A DNA stretch of 64,000 bases from Pyxidicoccus parkwaysis (GTDB taxonomy: Bacteria; Myxococcota; Myxococcia; Myxococcales; Myxococcaceae): NCBI RefSeq assembly GCF_017301735.1, contig NZ_CP071090.1:6748001-6812000 (forward strand). Reading direction: 5' to 3'. A program made the translations under genes and the position numbers. The notes below the pieces were generated by a model that saw only the letters and a program-made list of their open reading frames with translations, had not been told where the DNA came from and made no database searches. Positions 49,187 through 58,290 of this stretch are shown here, piece after piece; position 1 is the first letter of the stretch, and the number at the start of each line of letters is the position of its first letter.

Positions 49187-51484
49187 ATGCGGGTCCTGAT
49201 CGTCACCCAGGGAGGTGTGGACCTGGCGCCACTGGAGGCCCGGCTGCGGGAGCGGGGTCACAACATCGTCACGGCCGCGCGTGACGCCGAGGTGCCGGCC
49301 GTCTGGCGCTCGGGCGACTGCGCGCTGGTGGTGGTGGACGTCCACGGCCCCGCGTCTCCCCTTCCCCTGCTGCGCGCCCTGCGCAGCCTGCCCGGCGGCG
49401 TGGAGGCCGTGGTGATGCTGCTGGGGCCGCGCGCGTCGCTGGGCGCCCTGCACGCCGCCGTCGAGGCCGGCGCGGATGAAGTGCTGGCCTGGCCGCCGGA
49501 CGCCGCGGAAATGGAGCTGCGGCTGGACCTGGCCGAGCGCCGCTTCACCCGCCGCCACAGCCGCACCGCCGTGCCCAATGGCGACGAGCTGCGGGACAGC
49601 CTGCTGTCGGTGTCCCCCGTCCCCACGTCGATTACGACGATGACGGACGGACGCATCGTCGCGGCGAACGAGGCCTACTTCCAGGCCTTCGGCTACTCGC
49701 GCGACGAAGTCATTGGCCGCACCACGGTGGACCTGCGCCTGTGGGCGCGCCCCTTCGACAGGGCCCAGGTGGTGGAGCGGCTGAAGCGGCACGGCGCGGT
49801 GCGCGGCGTGGACGCGCAGTACCACACGCGCACGGGCGAGCTGCGGCACACGCTGCTCTTCATGGGCCTGGTGCCCTACAACGGCTCGCCGCACATCATC
49901 TCCTTCTTCCCGGACATCACCCCGCTCAAGCGCGCGGAGGAGGAGCTGCGCCGCTCCGAGGTGAGCTTCCGCACCCTCATCGAGAACCTGCCGGACCTGA
50001 TGGCCGTCTTCGACAAGGGCGCGCACGTGCGCTACGCCAACCCCAGGACGGCCGCCGCGCTGGGCTACTCGGACATGCGAGAGCTCATCGGCAAGCACAT
50101 CTCCGACATCATCCCCGCGGAGGACTTCGTCTCGGCGGACAAGCGCATGCACGAGGCGCTGAACACCGGCCGCGCCGCGCTCCAGGAGCGGCGCCTGCTG
50201 CGCAAGGACGGCACCGTCATCCACGTGGAGTCCACCACCTTCCCCCTCGCCTTCGACGGCGTGGACTCCATCGTCTCCGTCTCGCACGACCTCACCGAGC
50301 GCCACCAGATGCAGGCGCGCCTGCTGCTCGCCGAGCGCATGGCGTCGGTGGGCACGCTCGCGGCCGGCGTGGCGCACGAAATCAACAACCCGCTGGCGTA
50401 CCTCACCGCCAACCTCGCCTTCGCGCGCGAGGAGCTCAACGCGCTGTTGTCCAACTGGATGGACGCGCTGGACCCGAGGGCCGCGGGCGCGGTGGCGGAC
50501 GCGCAGTCCGCGCTCGCCGAGGCCCAGCAGGGCGCGGAGCGGGTGCGCACCATCGTCCGGGACTTGAAGACGTTCAGCCGCGTGGACTCGGCGGACAACA
50601 CGGACGTGGACGTGCGGCAGGTGCTGGAGTCCACGCTCAACCTGGCGACCACCGAAATCCGCCACCGGGCGCGGCTGGTGAAGCAGTTCGACGCGGTGCC
50701 CCCCGTGCGCGCCAACGAGTCGCGCCTGGGCCAGGTGTTCCTCAACCTCCTCGTCAACGCCGCGCAGGCCATTCCGGGCGGCGCGCCGGACCGGCACGAA
50801 ATCCGCGTGGCCACGCGCGTGGGCCCCCACGGCCGCGTGGTGGTGGAGGTGACGGACACCGGCGTGGGCATCGCCTCCGAGCACCTGCCCCGCCTGTTCG
50901 ACCCCTTCTTCACCACGAAGGAGCCGGGCGTCGGCACCGGGCTCGGACTGTCCATCTGTCACAGCCTGGTGGCGTCGCTGGCCGGTGAAATCCACGTGGA
51001 GAGCGAGCCCGGCCGCGGCTCCACCTTCCGCGTCGTCCTGCCCGCGTCGAAGCCGGCCGAGGCCCCTGCCCAGGCCCCACCGCCCGCAACGCCCTCCGGC
51101 GAGCGGCGCGGCCGGCTGCTGGTGGTGGACGACGAGCCGCTCGTCGTCACCGCGCTGGGCCGCACGCTCCGTCCCCACCACGACGTCACGCTGTCCACGC
51201 GCGCCCAGGAGGCGCTGGAGCGAATCGAAGCGGGCGAGCGCTTCGACGTCGTCTTCTGCGACCTCATGATGCCGGGCATGAGCGGCATGGACTTCTACTC
51301 GGCCCTGCAGGAGCGCTACCCCGAGCAGGCCCGGTGCGTGGTGTTCCTCACCGGCGGCGCCGTCACCCAGCAGGCCCGCGCCTTCCTGGAGTCCGTCCCC
51401 AGCCCCCACCTGGAGAAGCCCTTCGCCGGGCGGGAGCTGCTGTCCCTGGTCCAGGAGCGCCTGCGCCGCGCCTCCGCGCCGTAG
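49187..51484 (+). CDS. Hybrid sensor histidine kinase/response regulator with PAS domains
   Basis: A 765-residue cytoplasmic two-component protein. In order: a receiver-like N-terminal domain (residues 1-120, LVVVDVHGP where the phospho-acceptor would be), two PAS domains (about 135-250 and 255-375), HisKA with His397 in AHEINNPL, a HATPase domain (NLLVNAAQAI, DTGVGI, GTGLGLSI) and a C-terminal receiver with Asp692 in FCDLMMPGM. No membrane segment, so the signal is cytoplasmic. AGGAG precedes the ATG. No cognate regulator gene adjoins it. Confidence 0.92.
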   Translation: MRVLIVTQGGVDLAPLEARLRERGHNIVTAARDAEVPAVWRSGDCALVVVDVHGPASPLPLLRALRSLPGGVEAVVMLLGPRASLGALHAAVEAGADEVLAWPPDAAEMELRLDLAERRFTRRHSRTAVPNGDELRDSLLSVSPVPTSITTMTDGRIVAANEAYFQAFGYSRDEVIGRTTVDLRLWARPFDRAQVVERLKRHGAVRGVDAQYHTRTGELRHTLLFMGLVPYNGSPHIISFFPDITPLKRAEEELRRSEVSFRTLIENLPDLMAVFDKGAHVRYANPRTAAALGYSDMRELIGKHISDIIPAEDFVSADKRMHEALNTGRAALQERRLLRKDGTVIHVESTTFPLAFDGVDSIVSVSHDLTERHQMQARLLLAERMASVGTLAAGVAHEINNPLAYLTANLAFAREELNALLSNWMDALDPRAAGAVADAQSALAEAQQGAERVRTIVRDLKTFSRVDSADNTDVDVRQVLESTLNLATTEIRHRARLVKQFDAVPPVRANESRLGQVFLNLLVNAAQAIPGGAPDRHEIRVATRVGPHGRVVVEVTDTGVGIASEHLPRLFDPFFTTKEPGVGTGLGLSICHSLVASLAGEIHVESEPGRGSTFRVVLPASKPAEAPAQAPPPATPSGERRGRLLVVDDEPLVVTALGRTLRPHHDVTLSTRAQEALERIEAGERFDVVFCDLMMPGMSGMDFYSALQERYPEQARCVVFLTGGAVTQQARAFLESVPSPHLEKPFAGRELLSLVQERLRRASAP

Positions 51485-51831
51485 CCGCCCGCCCCCACCC
51501 CGAGTCCGTGTTGGCTTGTGGAAGATTTGGACAGCCCTGTTCCGGGGCTGTCCCTCTCGTCCCCAACGCCCGCGTCAGCAGACCGGGTCGAGGCCCCCCC
51601 ATACCTCTCCATTCCTGAGACTCCTTGGAGTCGCAACAGGATTGCGCTTTCAGAGCCCGGAAATTCCAGGGCTTCCAACGGCCGCCTGGTGGGTCGTGAC
51701 GCGCTGGTACGCGGGTTGCTCATGCCCTGACGCGCTGCACCGGGAGTGAGTGGGTGCGGCATGAGGTCGGGCGCAGGTCCGAAGGACCGGGGGGTCGTTC
51801 GACGTACCGGTTCATTCGGAGGCACCTGGAC
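51485..51831. other. Intergenic region between the histidine kinase and opgG
   Basis: A 347-base gap. It holds the hairpin at 51529-51553 that probably ends the kinase transcript, and by position the promoter of the opg operon, though no clear -35/-10 pair was found. The last 60 bases are G-rich with GGAGG at nine bases from the opgG start. Short open frames in it lack ribosome sites and were not called. Confidence 0.5.
51529..51553 (+). terminator. Hairpin after the histidine kinase gene, possible terminator
   Basis: GGACAGCCC and GGGCTGTCC form a perfect nine-pair stem around a seven-base loop, 45 bases after the stop. The following CTCTCGTCCCC is only weakly U-rich, so termination may need Rho. 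Confidence 0.55.
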
Positions 51832-53373
51832 GTGATGTCGTTGGGGCACAAGTGGAGCGCGTGGCTGTGCGCGGCGGTGGTGGCCACCAGTGGGGCCGCC
51901 AGCGCGAGGCAGCCCTCCGCCCCCGCGAAGGCCGGAGCACGGATGCAGCAGCCCTTCACCGCCGCCACCGTGGTGGAGCGCGCGAAGGCGCTCGCCGCGC
52001 GACCCTACCAGGAGCCCCGCTCCACGCTGCCCGAGGCGTACCGCACCCTCTCCTACGACGCGTACCGGGACATCCGCTACCGCAACGACAGGGCGCTGTG
52101 GCGCGAGGACGGGCTGCCCTTCCAGGCGCAGTTCTTCCACCCCGGCTTCCTCTTCCCGGTGCCCGTCGTGGTGAATGTGGTGGAGGGCGGCCGCGCGCAA
52201 GCCGTGCGCTTCTCGCCGGACCTCTACACGTACGGCTCGCTGGTGAAGCCGGGCCCGCTGGCGCAGGCGGACGGCTTCGCGGGACTGCGCCTCACGCACC
52301 CGCTCAACCGGAAGGAGCACTTCGACGAGGTGGTGTCCTTCCTCGGCGCCAGCTACTTCCGCGCGCTGGGCCAGGGCAACGTGTACGGCCTGTCCGCGCG
52401 CGGGCTCGCCATCGACACCGCGCTGCCCACGCGCCCGGAGGAGTTCCCCGCGTTCCGTGAGCTGTGGCTGGAGCGCCCGGTGCCCGGCGTGGACCGCGTG
52501 GTGGTGCACGCGCTGCTCGACAGCCCGAGCGTCACCGGCGCGTACCGCTTCACCCTCATCCCCGGTGCGCGCACGGTGATGGAGGTGGAGGCCACGCTCT
52601 TCGCGCGCAAGGCCGTGGAGCAGCTCGGCATTGCCCCGCTGACGAGCATGTACCAGTTCGGCGAGAACGACCGGGGCACCTTCGACGACTTCCGCCCCGA
52701 GGTGCACGACTCGGACGGCCTCTTCGTGTGGACGCAGGACGGCGAGCATCTCTGGCGCCCCTTGCAGAACCCCGCGCACGTCAACGTGTCCAGCTTCCGG
52801 GCGAAGGGCCCGCGCGCCTTCGCGCTCCTGCAGCGCGACACGGACTTCCGCAGCTACGAGGACCTGGAGGCCCGCTACGAGCGCCGCCCCAGCGCGTGGG
52901 TGGAGCCCGTGGGCGACTGGGGCTCGGGCACGGTGAAGCTGGTGGAGCTGCCCACGGCGAACGAGGCGGCCGACAACATCGTCGCCTTCTGGGTGCCGGA
53001 CGCGCCGCTGACGCCCGACGCGCCGCTGCGGATTGCGTACCGCCTGCACTGGGGCGCCGAGTCGCCGTGGGCTGCGTCGGGCTCCGTCGTCACCGCCACG
53101 CGCGTGGCCGCGGGCGAGACGGCGGGCGCGCGGCGCTTCGTGCTGGACTTCTCGCGCTCGCCCCGGCCTGGCGACGGCCCGGTGGAGGCCGTCGTCACCG
53201 CCTCGAAGGGGCAGGTGCTGCACACCACCGTGCGCCCGAATGAGTCCTCCGGCGGCTGGCGCGCCACCTTCGAGCTGCTGCCCGACGGCGGCGCTCCCGT
53301 CGAACTTCGCGCGTACCTGAGACGCGATTCCGAGACCCTCACCGAGACCTGGAGCTACCTGTGGATTCCGTGA
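51832..53373 (+). CDS. opgG: Glucan biosynthesis protein G (OpgG/MdoG family)
   Basis: A 513-residue periplasmic protein with a signal peptide ending ASARQ, close to the usual 511 residues. OpgG helps form the beta-1,6 branches of osmoregulated periplasmic glucans. Family segments include FTAATVVERAKALAARPYQEP, LPFQAQFFHPGFLF, and DDFRPEVHDSDGLFVWTQDGEHLWRPLQNP near residue 285, with the acidic residues thought to sit in the cleft. The GTG at 51832 is nine bases from GGAGG; an ATG follows it at once. Its 3' end overlaps the next gene. Confidence 0.92.
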   Translation: MMSLGHKWSAWLCAAVVATSGAASARQPSAPAKAGARMQQPFTAATVVERAKALAARPYQEPRSTLPEAYRTLSYDAYRDIRYRNDRALWREDGLPFQAQFFHPGFLFPVPVVVNVVEGGRAQAVRFSPDLYTYGSLVKPGPLAQADGFAGLRLTHPLNRKEHFDEVVSFLGASYFRALGQGNVYGLSARGLAIDTALPTRPEEFPAFRELWLERPVPGVDRVVVHALLDSPSVTGAYRFTLIPGARTVMEVEATLFARKAVEQLGIAPLTSMYQFGENDRGTFDDFRPEVHDSDGLFVWTQDGEHLWRPLQNPAHVNVSSFRAKGPRAFALLQRDTDFRSYEDLEARYERRPSAWVEPVGDWGSGTVKLVELPTANEAADNIVAFWVPDAPLTPDAPLRIAYRLHWGAESPWAASGSVVTATRVAAGETAGARRFVLDFSRSPRPGDGPVEAVVTASKGQVLHTTVRPNESSGGWRATFELLPDGGAPVELRAYLRRDSETLTETWSYLWIP

Positions 53374-53864
53374 CGACGCTGACGACCTCCCGCCCTTCCG
53401 TCCCGTCCTCCACGTGGGCGCGTCCCGAGACGCGCGCGGCGATGGACGGCTTCTTCCAGGGCTTCGGCTTCACCGCCCGCGAGGACCTCGACGTCCTCTC
53501 CGCCTGGGTGCTGGAGGGCTCCACCGCGCACCGCGAGGAGCCCCGGGCCGCGATGTCCCTGGCGCGCGCGCGGATGGAGGCGTGGTTCGCGAAGGTGCTG
53601 GGCGAGACGCTGGGGGGCTCGCTGCTGGCGCGGGGCCGCGCGGCCTTCGTGCTGTGCGACGGCGCGCGACTGGGCGCCCGCGCGGTGACTCGCGAGCCGC
53701 TGCCGCACGACTTCGCGCGGATGCTGCGCGCGGCGGTGCCCGTGCCGGCGCCGGCACAGGTGGCCTCGGTGATGCCGGAGCAGCAGCTGGTGCTCTGGCC
53801 ATTCGGTGAGACGTTCCGCCGCTTCCTGCGCGGGGCGCAGGCCGACGTCTCCATCTCCGGCTAG
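53361..53864 (+). CDS. Hypothetical protein encoded between opgG and opgH
   Basis: A 167-residue protein overlapping opgG by 13 bases (GTG 53361, GGAG six bases before). The first half is helical (AMDGFFQGFGFTAREDLDVLSAWVLEGSTAHREEPRAAMSLARARMEAWF), the rest mixed (GRAAFVLCDGARLGARAVTREPLP ... LVLWPFGETFRRFLRG). No signal peptide or membrane segment. Translational coupling and position argue for a role in glucan synthesis, perhaps regulating OpgH, but no family was recognised. Confidence 0.65.
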   Translation: MDSVTTLTTSRPSVPSSTWARPETRAAMDGFFQGFGFTAREDLDVLSAWVLEGSTAHREEPRAAMSLARARMEAWFAKVLGETLGGSLLARGRAAFVLCDGARLGARAVTREPLPHDFARMLRAAVPVPAPAQVASVMPEQQLVLWPFGETFRRFLRGAQADVSISG

Positions 53865-53893
53865 CGCTCGCGCCGTCCCCCTCGGAGTCCGTC

Positions 53894-55915
53894 ATGCACG
53901 CTCATTCGTTCTCACCCGAGAGCGCCGGGCCGAGGCGCGCTTGCGTCCTGGGCCTGGCCGCCGCGTCCACCGTGCTGGGGACGTGGGAGATGCATCGCCT
54001 GCTGAGCGTGCGTGGCATCACCGCGCCGGAGGTGGTGCTGATGGCCCTCTTCGCCCTGTGCTTCGGGTGGATTGCGCTGTCCTTCTGGACGGCGGTGGCG
54101 GGCTTCATCCAGCTCGCGGTGGGCGGAAGGCTGCCGGGCCTCTTGTGGCCCACGGCGGAGGAGGAGAAGTCGCGGCTGGCGACGCGCACCTCGGTGGTGA
54201 TGCCCATCCACAATGAGGACCCGGCCGCCGTCTTCGCCAACGTGCAGGCGACGTACGAGTCCGTGGCGGCCACGGGGCACCTGGAGTCCTTCGACTTCTA
54301 CGTGCTGAGCGACTCGACGAAGCCCGAGGCGTGGGTGGCCGAGGAGCTGGCGTGGGCGGACCTGTGCCGTCGCGTGGGCGGCCAGGGGCGCATCTTCTAC
54401 CGGCGCCGCACGGACAACACGGGGAAGAAGGCGGGCAACCTCCAGGACTTCTGCGAGCGGTGGGGCCGGCACTACGACTTCACGGTGGTGCTGGACGCGG
54501 ACAGCCTGATGGACGGCCGCACGCTGGTGAAGATGGCGCGGCTGATGGAGCTGAACCCGCGCACGGGCATCATCCAGGCGCCGCCGCTGTGCGTGGGGCG
54601 CAGCACGCTCTTCGCGCGCCTCCAGCAGTTCGCGGGCCGCGTGTACGGGCCGGTGGTGGCGGCGGGCGCGGCGGCGTGGCAGCTGGGCGAGTCCAACTAC
54701 TGGGGCCACAACGCCATCATCCGCACGGCCGCGTTCATCGAGCACTGCGGCCTGCCGGTGCTGCCGGGGCAGCAGCCCTTCGGCGGGCACATCCTCAGCC
54801 ACGACTTCGTGGAGGCCGCGCTGATGCGGCGCGCGGGGTACACGGTGTGGCTGGTGCCAGAGTTGGGCGGCAGCTACGAGCAGCCGCCGCCGAACCTGCT
54901 CGCGTACGCGCAGCGCGACAGGCGCTGGTGCCAGGGCAACCTGCAGCACCTGAGCCTCGTCATGGCGGGCGGGCTGCATCCCATCAGCCGGGGCCACTTC
55001 CTCATGGGCGTGATGTCCTACGTGGCGTCGCCGCTGTGGCTGCTGTTCCTGCTGGCGGGGTTGGTGGCGGCGCTGCACGACGGATGGGTGACGCTGGAGC
55101 ACCTGCCCCAGGCGCTGGCGGGGCTGGGGTTCGACTCGGAGGGCGCGCTGCGGCTGTTCAGCGTGTCCATGGGCATGCTGTTCGCGCCCAAGGTGCTGGG
55201 CCTGACGCTGGCGCTGGCGCGCGGGCAGGAAGCGAAGCGGATGGGCGGCCGGGCGCGGCTGGTGGCGAGCGTGCTGCTGGAGAGCGTGCTGGCCACGCTG
55301 CTGGCGCCGGTGATGATGCTGTTCCAGTCGCACTTCGTCTTCGGGACGCTGCTGGGCTACCGCGTGACGTGGTCCAGCCAGCAGCGCGAGGACGCGGACC
55401 TGCCCTGGTCCGAGGCCGCGCGCCGGCACTGGGTGCACACGGCCTTCGGCGTGGCGCTGGCGGTGGGCGCATTCCTCCTATCGCCGGGCCTGCTGGCGTG
55501 GCTGACGCCGGTGGTGGCGGGGCTGCTGCTGTCGATTCCCCTCTCCGTCTTCACGGCGCGCGCGTCGCTGGGCATGTGGGCGGAGCGCATGGGTCTGTTC
55601 CTCATGCCCGAGGAGACGGAGCCGCCCGAGGTGCTGACGCGGGCGCGTGAAATCACGGAGGAGCACGCGGTGGCGCCGGTGGCGGACGCGGTGGACCACG
55701 TGCTCACGGACGCACGGGCACATGCGCTGCACCTGGCGCTGCTGGAGTCACAGCCGGGGCTGGAGACGGCACCGGTGGCGCTGGCCTCGGCGCGCAAGAA
55801 GCTGCTGGGCGGCGAGGCCGAGCCGCTGTCCGCGCCGGAGAAGACGGCCGTGCTGCTGGACGCGGGCACGCTGGCGGAGGCCCGCGAGCGGCGGCTGGCG
55901 CGCATCGCGTCCTGA
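53894..55915 (+). CDS. opgH: Glucans biosynthesis glucosyltransferase H (OpgH/MdoH family)
   Basis: A 673-residue inner-membrane GT2-family glucosyltransferase that polymerises UDP-glucose into the periplasmic glucan backbone and moves it across the membrane. Two N-terminal helices precede the catalytic domain: VVMPIHNED, DSTK near residue 139, DADS near 201, HDFVEA and QRDRRW near 342, which together give the D-D-D-QxxRW pattern. Several helices follow (SYVASPLWLLFLLAGLVAAL and so on). Shorter than E. coli OpgH, mainly at the N-terminus. Third gene of the opg operon; a terminator follows. Confidence 0.93.
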   Translation: MHAHSFSPESAGPRRACVLGLAAASTVLGTWEMHRLLSVRGITAPEVVLMALFALCFGWIALSFWTAVAGFIQLAVGGRLPGLLWPTAEEEKSRLATRTSVVMPIHNEDPAAVFANVQATYESVAATGHLESFDFYVLSDSTKPEAWVAEELAWADLCRRVGGQGRIFYRRRTDNTGKKAGNLQDFCERWGRHYDFTVVLDADSLMDGRTLVKMARLMELNPRTGIIQAPPLCVGRSTLFARLQQFAGRVYGPVVAAGAAAWQLGESNYWGHNAIIRTAAFIEHCGLPVLPGQQPFGGHILSHDFVEAALMRRAGYTVWLVPELGGSYEQPPPNLLAYAQRDRRWCQGNLQHLSLVMAGGLHPISRGHFLMGVMSYVASPLWLLFLLAGLVAALHDGWVTLEHLPQALAGLGFDSEGALRLFSVSMGMLFAPKVLGLTLALARGQEAKRMGGRARLVASVLLESVLATLLAPVMMLFQSHFVFGTLLGYRVTWSSQQREDADLPWSEAARRHWVHTAFGVALAVGAFLLSPGLLAWLTPVVAGLLLSIPLSVFTARASLGMWAERMGLFLMPEETEPPEVLTRAREITEEHAVAPVADAVDHVLTDARAHALHLALLESQPGLETAPVALASARKKLLGGEAEPLSAPEKTAVLLDAGTLAEARERRLARIAS

Positions 55916-55940
55916 GCCCCACGCGAAGCGCTGGATTCAA

Positions 55941-55982
55941 CAAGGGCCCGGCCCCGCGACACACAGCGGGGACCGGGCCTTG
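55941..55982. terminator. Bidirectional hairpin terminator
   Basis: CAAGGGCCCGGCCCCGC and its near-inverse GCGGGGACCGGGCCTTG form a long GC-rich stem with two single-base bulges around GACACACA. It lies between opgH and the convergent aminopeptidase gene, and could serve both. Confidence 0.65.
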
Positions 55983-55990
55983 TCGTGCGA

Positions 55991-57301
55991 CTACTTGAAC
56001 AACTGCCGCAGCACCGCGACCATCTGCGCCACATCAGTGGCACAGGCCATCTCGCGAATCGAGTGCATGGACAGCATGGGGTTGCCCACGTCCACCGTAC
56101 GGATGCCGAGCTGCCCCGCCGAAATCGGACCAATCGTGCTGCCGCAACCCAGGTCCGTGCGCGTGACGAAGTGCTGCGGCGTGACTCCGGCCTCGCGGCA
56201 CAGCGACGTGAAGTAGGCCCACGTCTCGCCGTCCGTCGCGTACGACTGGTTGACGTTGGACTTGATGACCGGGCCCGCGCCCATGTGCGGCTGGTGCTTG
56301 GGCTCGTGCAGCGACGCGTAGTTGGGATGCACCGCGTGCGCCATGTCCGCGCTCACCAGGAACGAGTTGGCGATGGCCCGGTGGAACGAGTCCGGCTTCC
56401 CGTCCGAGAGCGCCAGCGTGAAGCGCTCCAGCAGCGTGCGCAGGAACGGGGACGCCGCACCCTGCGCGCTACGGCTGCCGACCTCTTCATGGTCGAACAG
56501 GACGACGCCGCTGGTGGCCTCGCGCTTCTCGTTGCCGGACAGCAGCGCGGACAGCGCGGCGTGGCAGCTCGCGAGGTTGTCCAGGCGCGGCGCATGGAGG
56601 AACTCGCCGTGCGCGCCGGAGCGGATGGACGGCTGCAAGTCATAGAGGCACAAGTCGTAGCCGAGGATGTCCCCGGCCTCGGCCTTCACCCCACCCTTCG
56701 CGAGCTCCGCCACCAGCAGCGCGCGCAGGTCCACCGCGCCCGCGCTCTCCAGGCCCAGCACCGGAACCATGTGGTCCTGTGCATTCAGCTTCAGCCCGTC
56801 CGTGTTGACGCCACGGTTGAGGTGGATGGCCAGGTTGGGCACGCGAAGCAGCGGCCGGCGGAAGTCCACCAGGTGCCCCTGCGGCTTGCCTCCCGCCATG
56901 ACCATGATGCGGCCGGCGAGGGAGAGGTCGCGGTCCGTCCACGTGTGCAGCAGGACGCCGCCGTAGATTTCGACGCCGAGCTGCTGGTAGCCGTTCTTCG
57001 TCACCGTCGCGTTCGGCTTCAGCCGCAGGTTGGGCGAGTCCGTGTGGGAACCGACCAACCGGAAGCCCGCCCGGTCCACCGGCGCGGTGCCGAGCTGGAA
57101 GGCGGCGATGCTGGTGTCTCCGCGGGTGACGAAGACGCGCTCGCCGGGCTTCAGCGTCCAGGGCTCGCGCTCGTCGAGGGCGCGGTAGCCCGCCTGGGTG
57201 AGGCGGCGGGCCGTCTCGCGCACCGCATGGTACGGCGTGGGCGAGGCGTCGATGTAGTCCAGCAGGTCTTTGGCCAGGGCGTCGGTATCGGTCGGGCTCA
57301 T
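55991..57301 (-). CDS. M18 family aminopeptidase
   Basis: A 436-residue cytoplasmic metallo-aminopeptidase of family M18 (aspartyl aminopeptidase type), forming dodecameric tetrahedra. The zinc ligands are visible in GSHTDSPNL (His near residue 86), APRLDNLAS and FDHEEVGS (Glu pair), with MAHAVHPNY near the end and GSTIGPISAG. It removes acidic or other N-terminal residues from peptides. The ATG at 57301 fits the family N-terminus (LAKDLLDYIDASPTPYHAV). Convergent with opgH. Confidence 0.94.
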   Translation of the reverse strand: MSPTDTDALAKDLLDYIDASPTPYHAVRETARRLTQAGYRALDEREPWTLKPGERVFVTRGDTSIAAFQLGTAPVDRAGFRLVGSHTDSPNLRLKPNATVTKNGYQQLGVEIYGGVLLHTWTDRDLSLAGRIMVMAGGKPQGHLVDFRRPLLRVPNLAIHLNRGVNTDGLKLNAQDHMVPVLGLESAGAVDLRALLVAELAKGGVKAEAGDILGYDLCLYDLQPSIRSGAHGEFLHAPRLDNLASCHAALSALLSGNEKREATSGVVLFDHEEVGSRSAQGAASPFLRTLLERFTLALSDGKPDSFHRAIANSFLVSADMAHAVHPNYASLHEPKHQPHMGAGPVIKSNVNQSYATDGETWAYFTSLCREAGVTPQHFVTRTDLGCGSTIGPISAGQLGIRTVDVGNPMLSMHSIREMACATDVAQMVAVLRQLFK

Positions 57302-57314
57302 AGGGCGCCCCAAG

Positions 57315-58181
57315 CTAACGCCGTCCGGCCCCTCCGCCACTCCCGAAAGTCGCTTCGCGGGCAGGCGAGCGTGCCTCCGGAGCCCCCTTCAGAGCCCCCG
57401 CCGGGAGCACCGTCGAGCCGGCCCTCGCCCCCGGTGCCGCGTCCAGGAACGTCCCCAGCAGCACCCACCGGCGGCACGTGTCCTCCCTGCCCGGCTTCGC
57501 CAACAGTGGCGTCGTGTAGTGCCAGAAGGGCAGCCGGTACACGGTGATGCCGCCCACGGTGCTGACGCGCGTCATCTCGGTGAAGTGCCCATCCTTGGCA
57601 TAGACGAGGTACTGGTGGTCCGCGCCGGGCATGGTGAGGCTGACATGCATGTCCACGTAGCCGTCGCGGGCCTCGGGCTCCTCGGGGTGGTGGTCGTTGT
57701 GTGGGCCCGAGTAGTCGCCCGGCCCGTAGCACAGCACCTGGATGCCCCACTTGCGACGCAGCGCGCGGCCCGTCACGGCGGCGGCGAAGGCGGCGAAGCT
57801 GTCCGAGCGCATCATGTCCGTGAGGCCCACGGCCTCGGCGGCGCGGTACGAGCGGGAGCGGCGATTCTCCAGGAGCGCCGTGCGGTTGCGCACCGTCTTG
57901 GGCAGCAGCTCCATGTAGTTCATCGTCATCCCGGAGATGGAGTCATGGGGGATGGGGTCCTCCATGGGCACCAGCGTGTCGCGCAGCGCCGCGTCGAGCG
58001 CGTCACGGCAGGCGGTGGCCTTCTTCGCGTCGATGACGCCCTGGAGGGAGACGAAGGGTCGCGCCGGATCCAACAGGGCGCCCGTCACCTCCCGGTCCTT
58101 CCCCTTGAGGATGCGGCGGCCCTTGGGGGTGAGCAGATCGGCGAAGTCGGAGGGAAAGGTCTTCTTCATAGGCGGGAACAT
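57315..58181 (-). CDS. 2OG-Fe(II) oxygenase-like protein
   Basis: A 288-residue protein. The iron triad of 2-oxoglutarate oxygenases is suggested by CYGPGDYSGPHNDHHPE (His161, Asp163) and ITVYRLPFWHYTTPLL (His221). The preceding part (residues 50-150) is helical, and the C-terminal 50 residues are Ala/Gly-rich and probably disordered. The ATG at 58181 follows GGGCGGGG; a second ATG four codons on lacks a site. Substrate unknown. It lies 13 bases upstream of the aminopeptidase gene on the same strand, so the two may be co-transcribed. Confidence 0.6.
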   Translation of the reverse strand: MFPPMKKTFPSDFADLLTPKGRRILKGKDREVTGALLDPARPFVSLQGVIDAKKATACRDALDAALRDTLVPMEDPIPHDSISGMTMNYMELLPKTVRNRTALLENRRSRSYRAAEAVGLTDMMRSDSFAAFAAAVTGRALRRKWGIQVLCYGPGDYSGPHNDHHPEEPEARDGYVDMHVSLTMPGADHQYLVYAKDGHFTEMTRVSTVGGITVYRLPFWHYTTPLLAKPGREDTCRRWVLLGTFLDAAPGARAGSTVLPAGALKGAPEARSPAREATFGSGGGAGRR

Positions 58182-58290
58182 AGCGGCCCCGCCCGGGAGT
58201 GCACGGGCCTTGGGAGCGGCCGGACGCAACCTTCATCGGGCCTCCCGCGATAATCCCAAGAATCAGCCGAATTGCCGGAGCCCTTCCCCC

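Noticed and set aside
49136..51409. Long - strand open frame opposite the hybrid histidine kinase
   Set aside because: No motif, compositional shadow; the + strand encodes a complete kinase.
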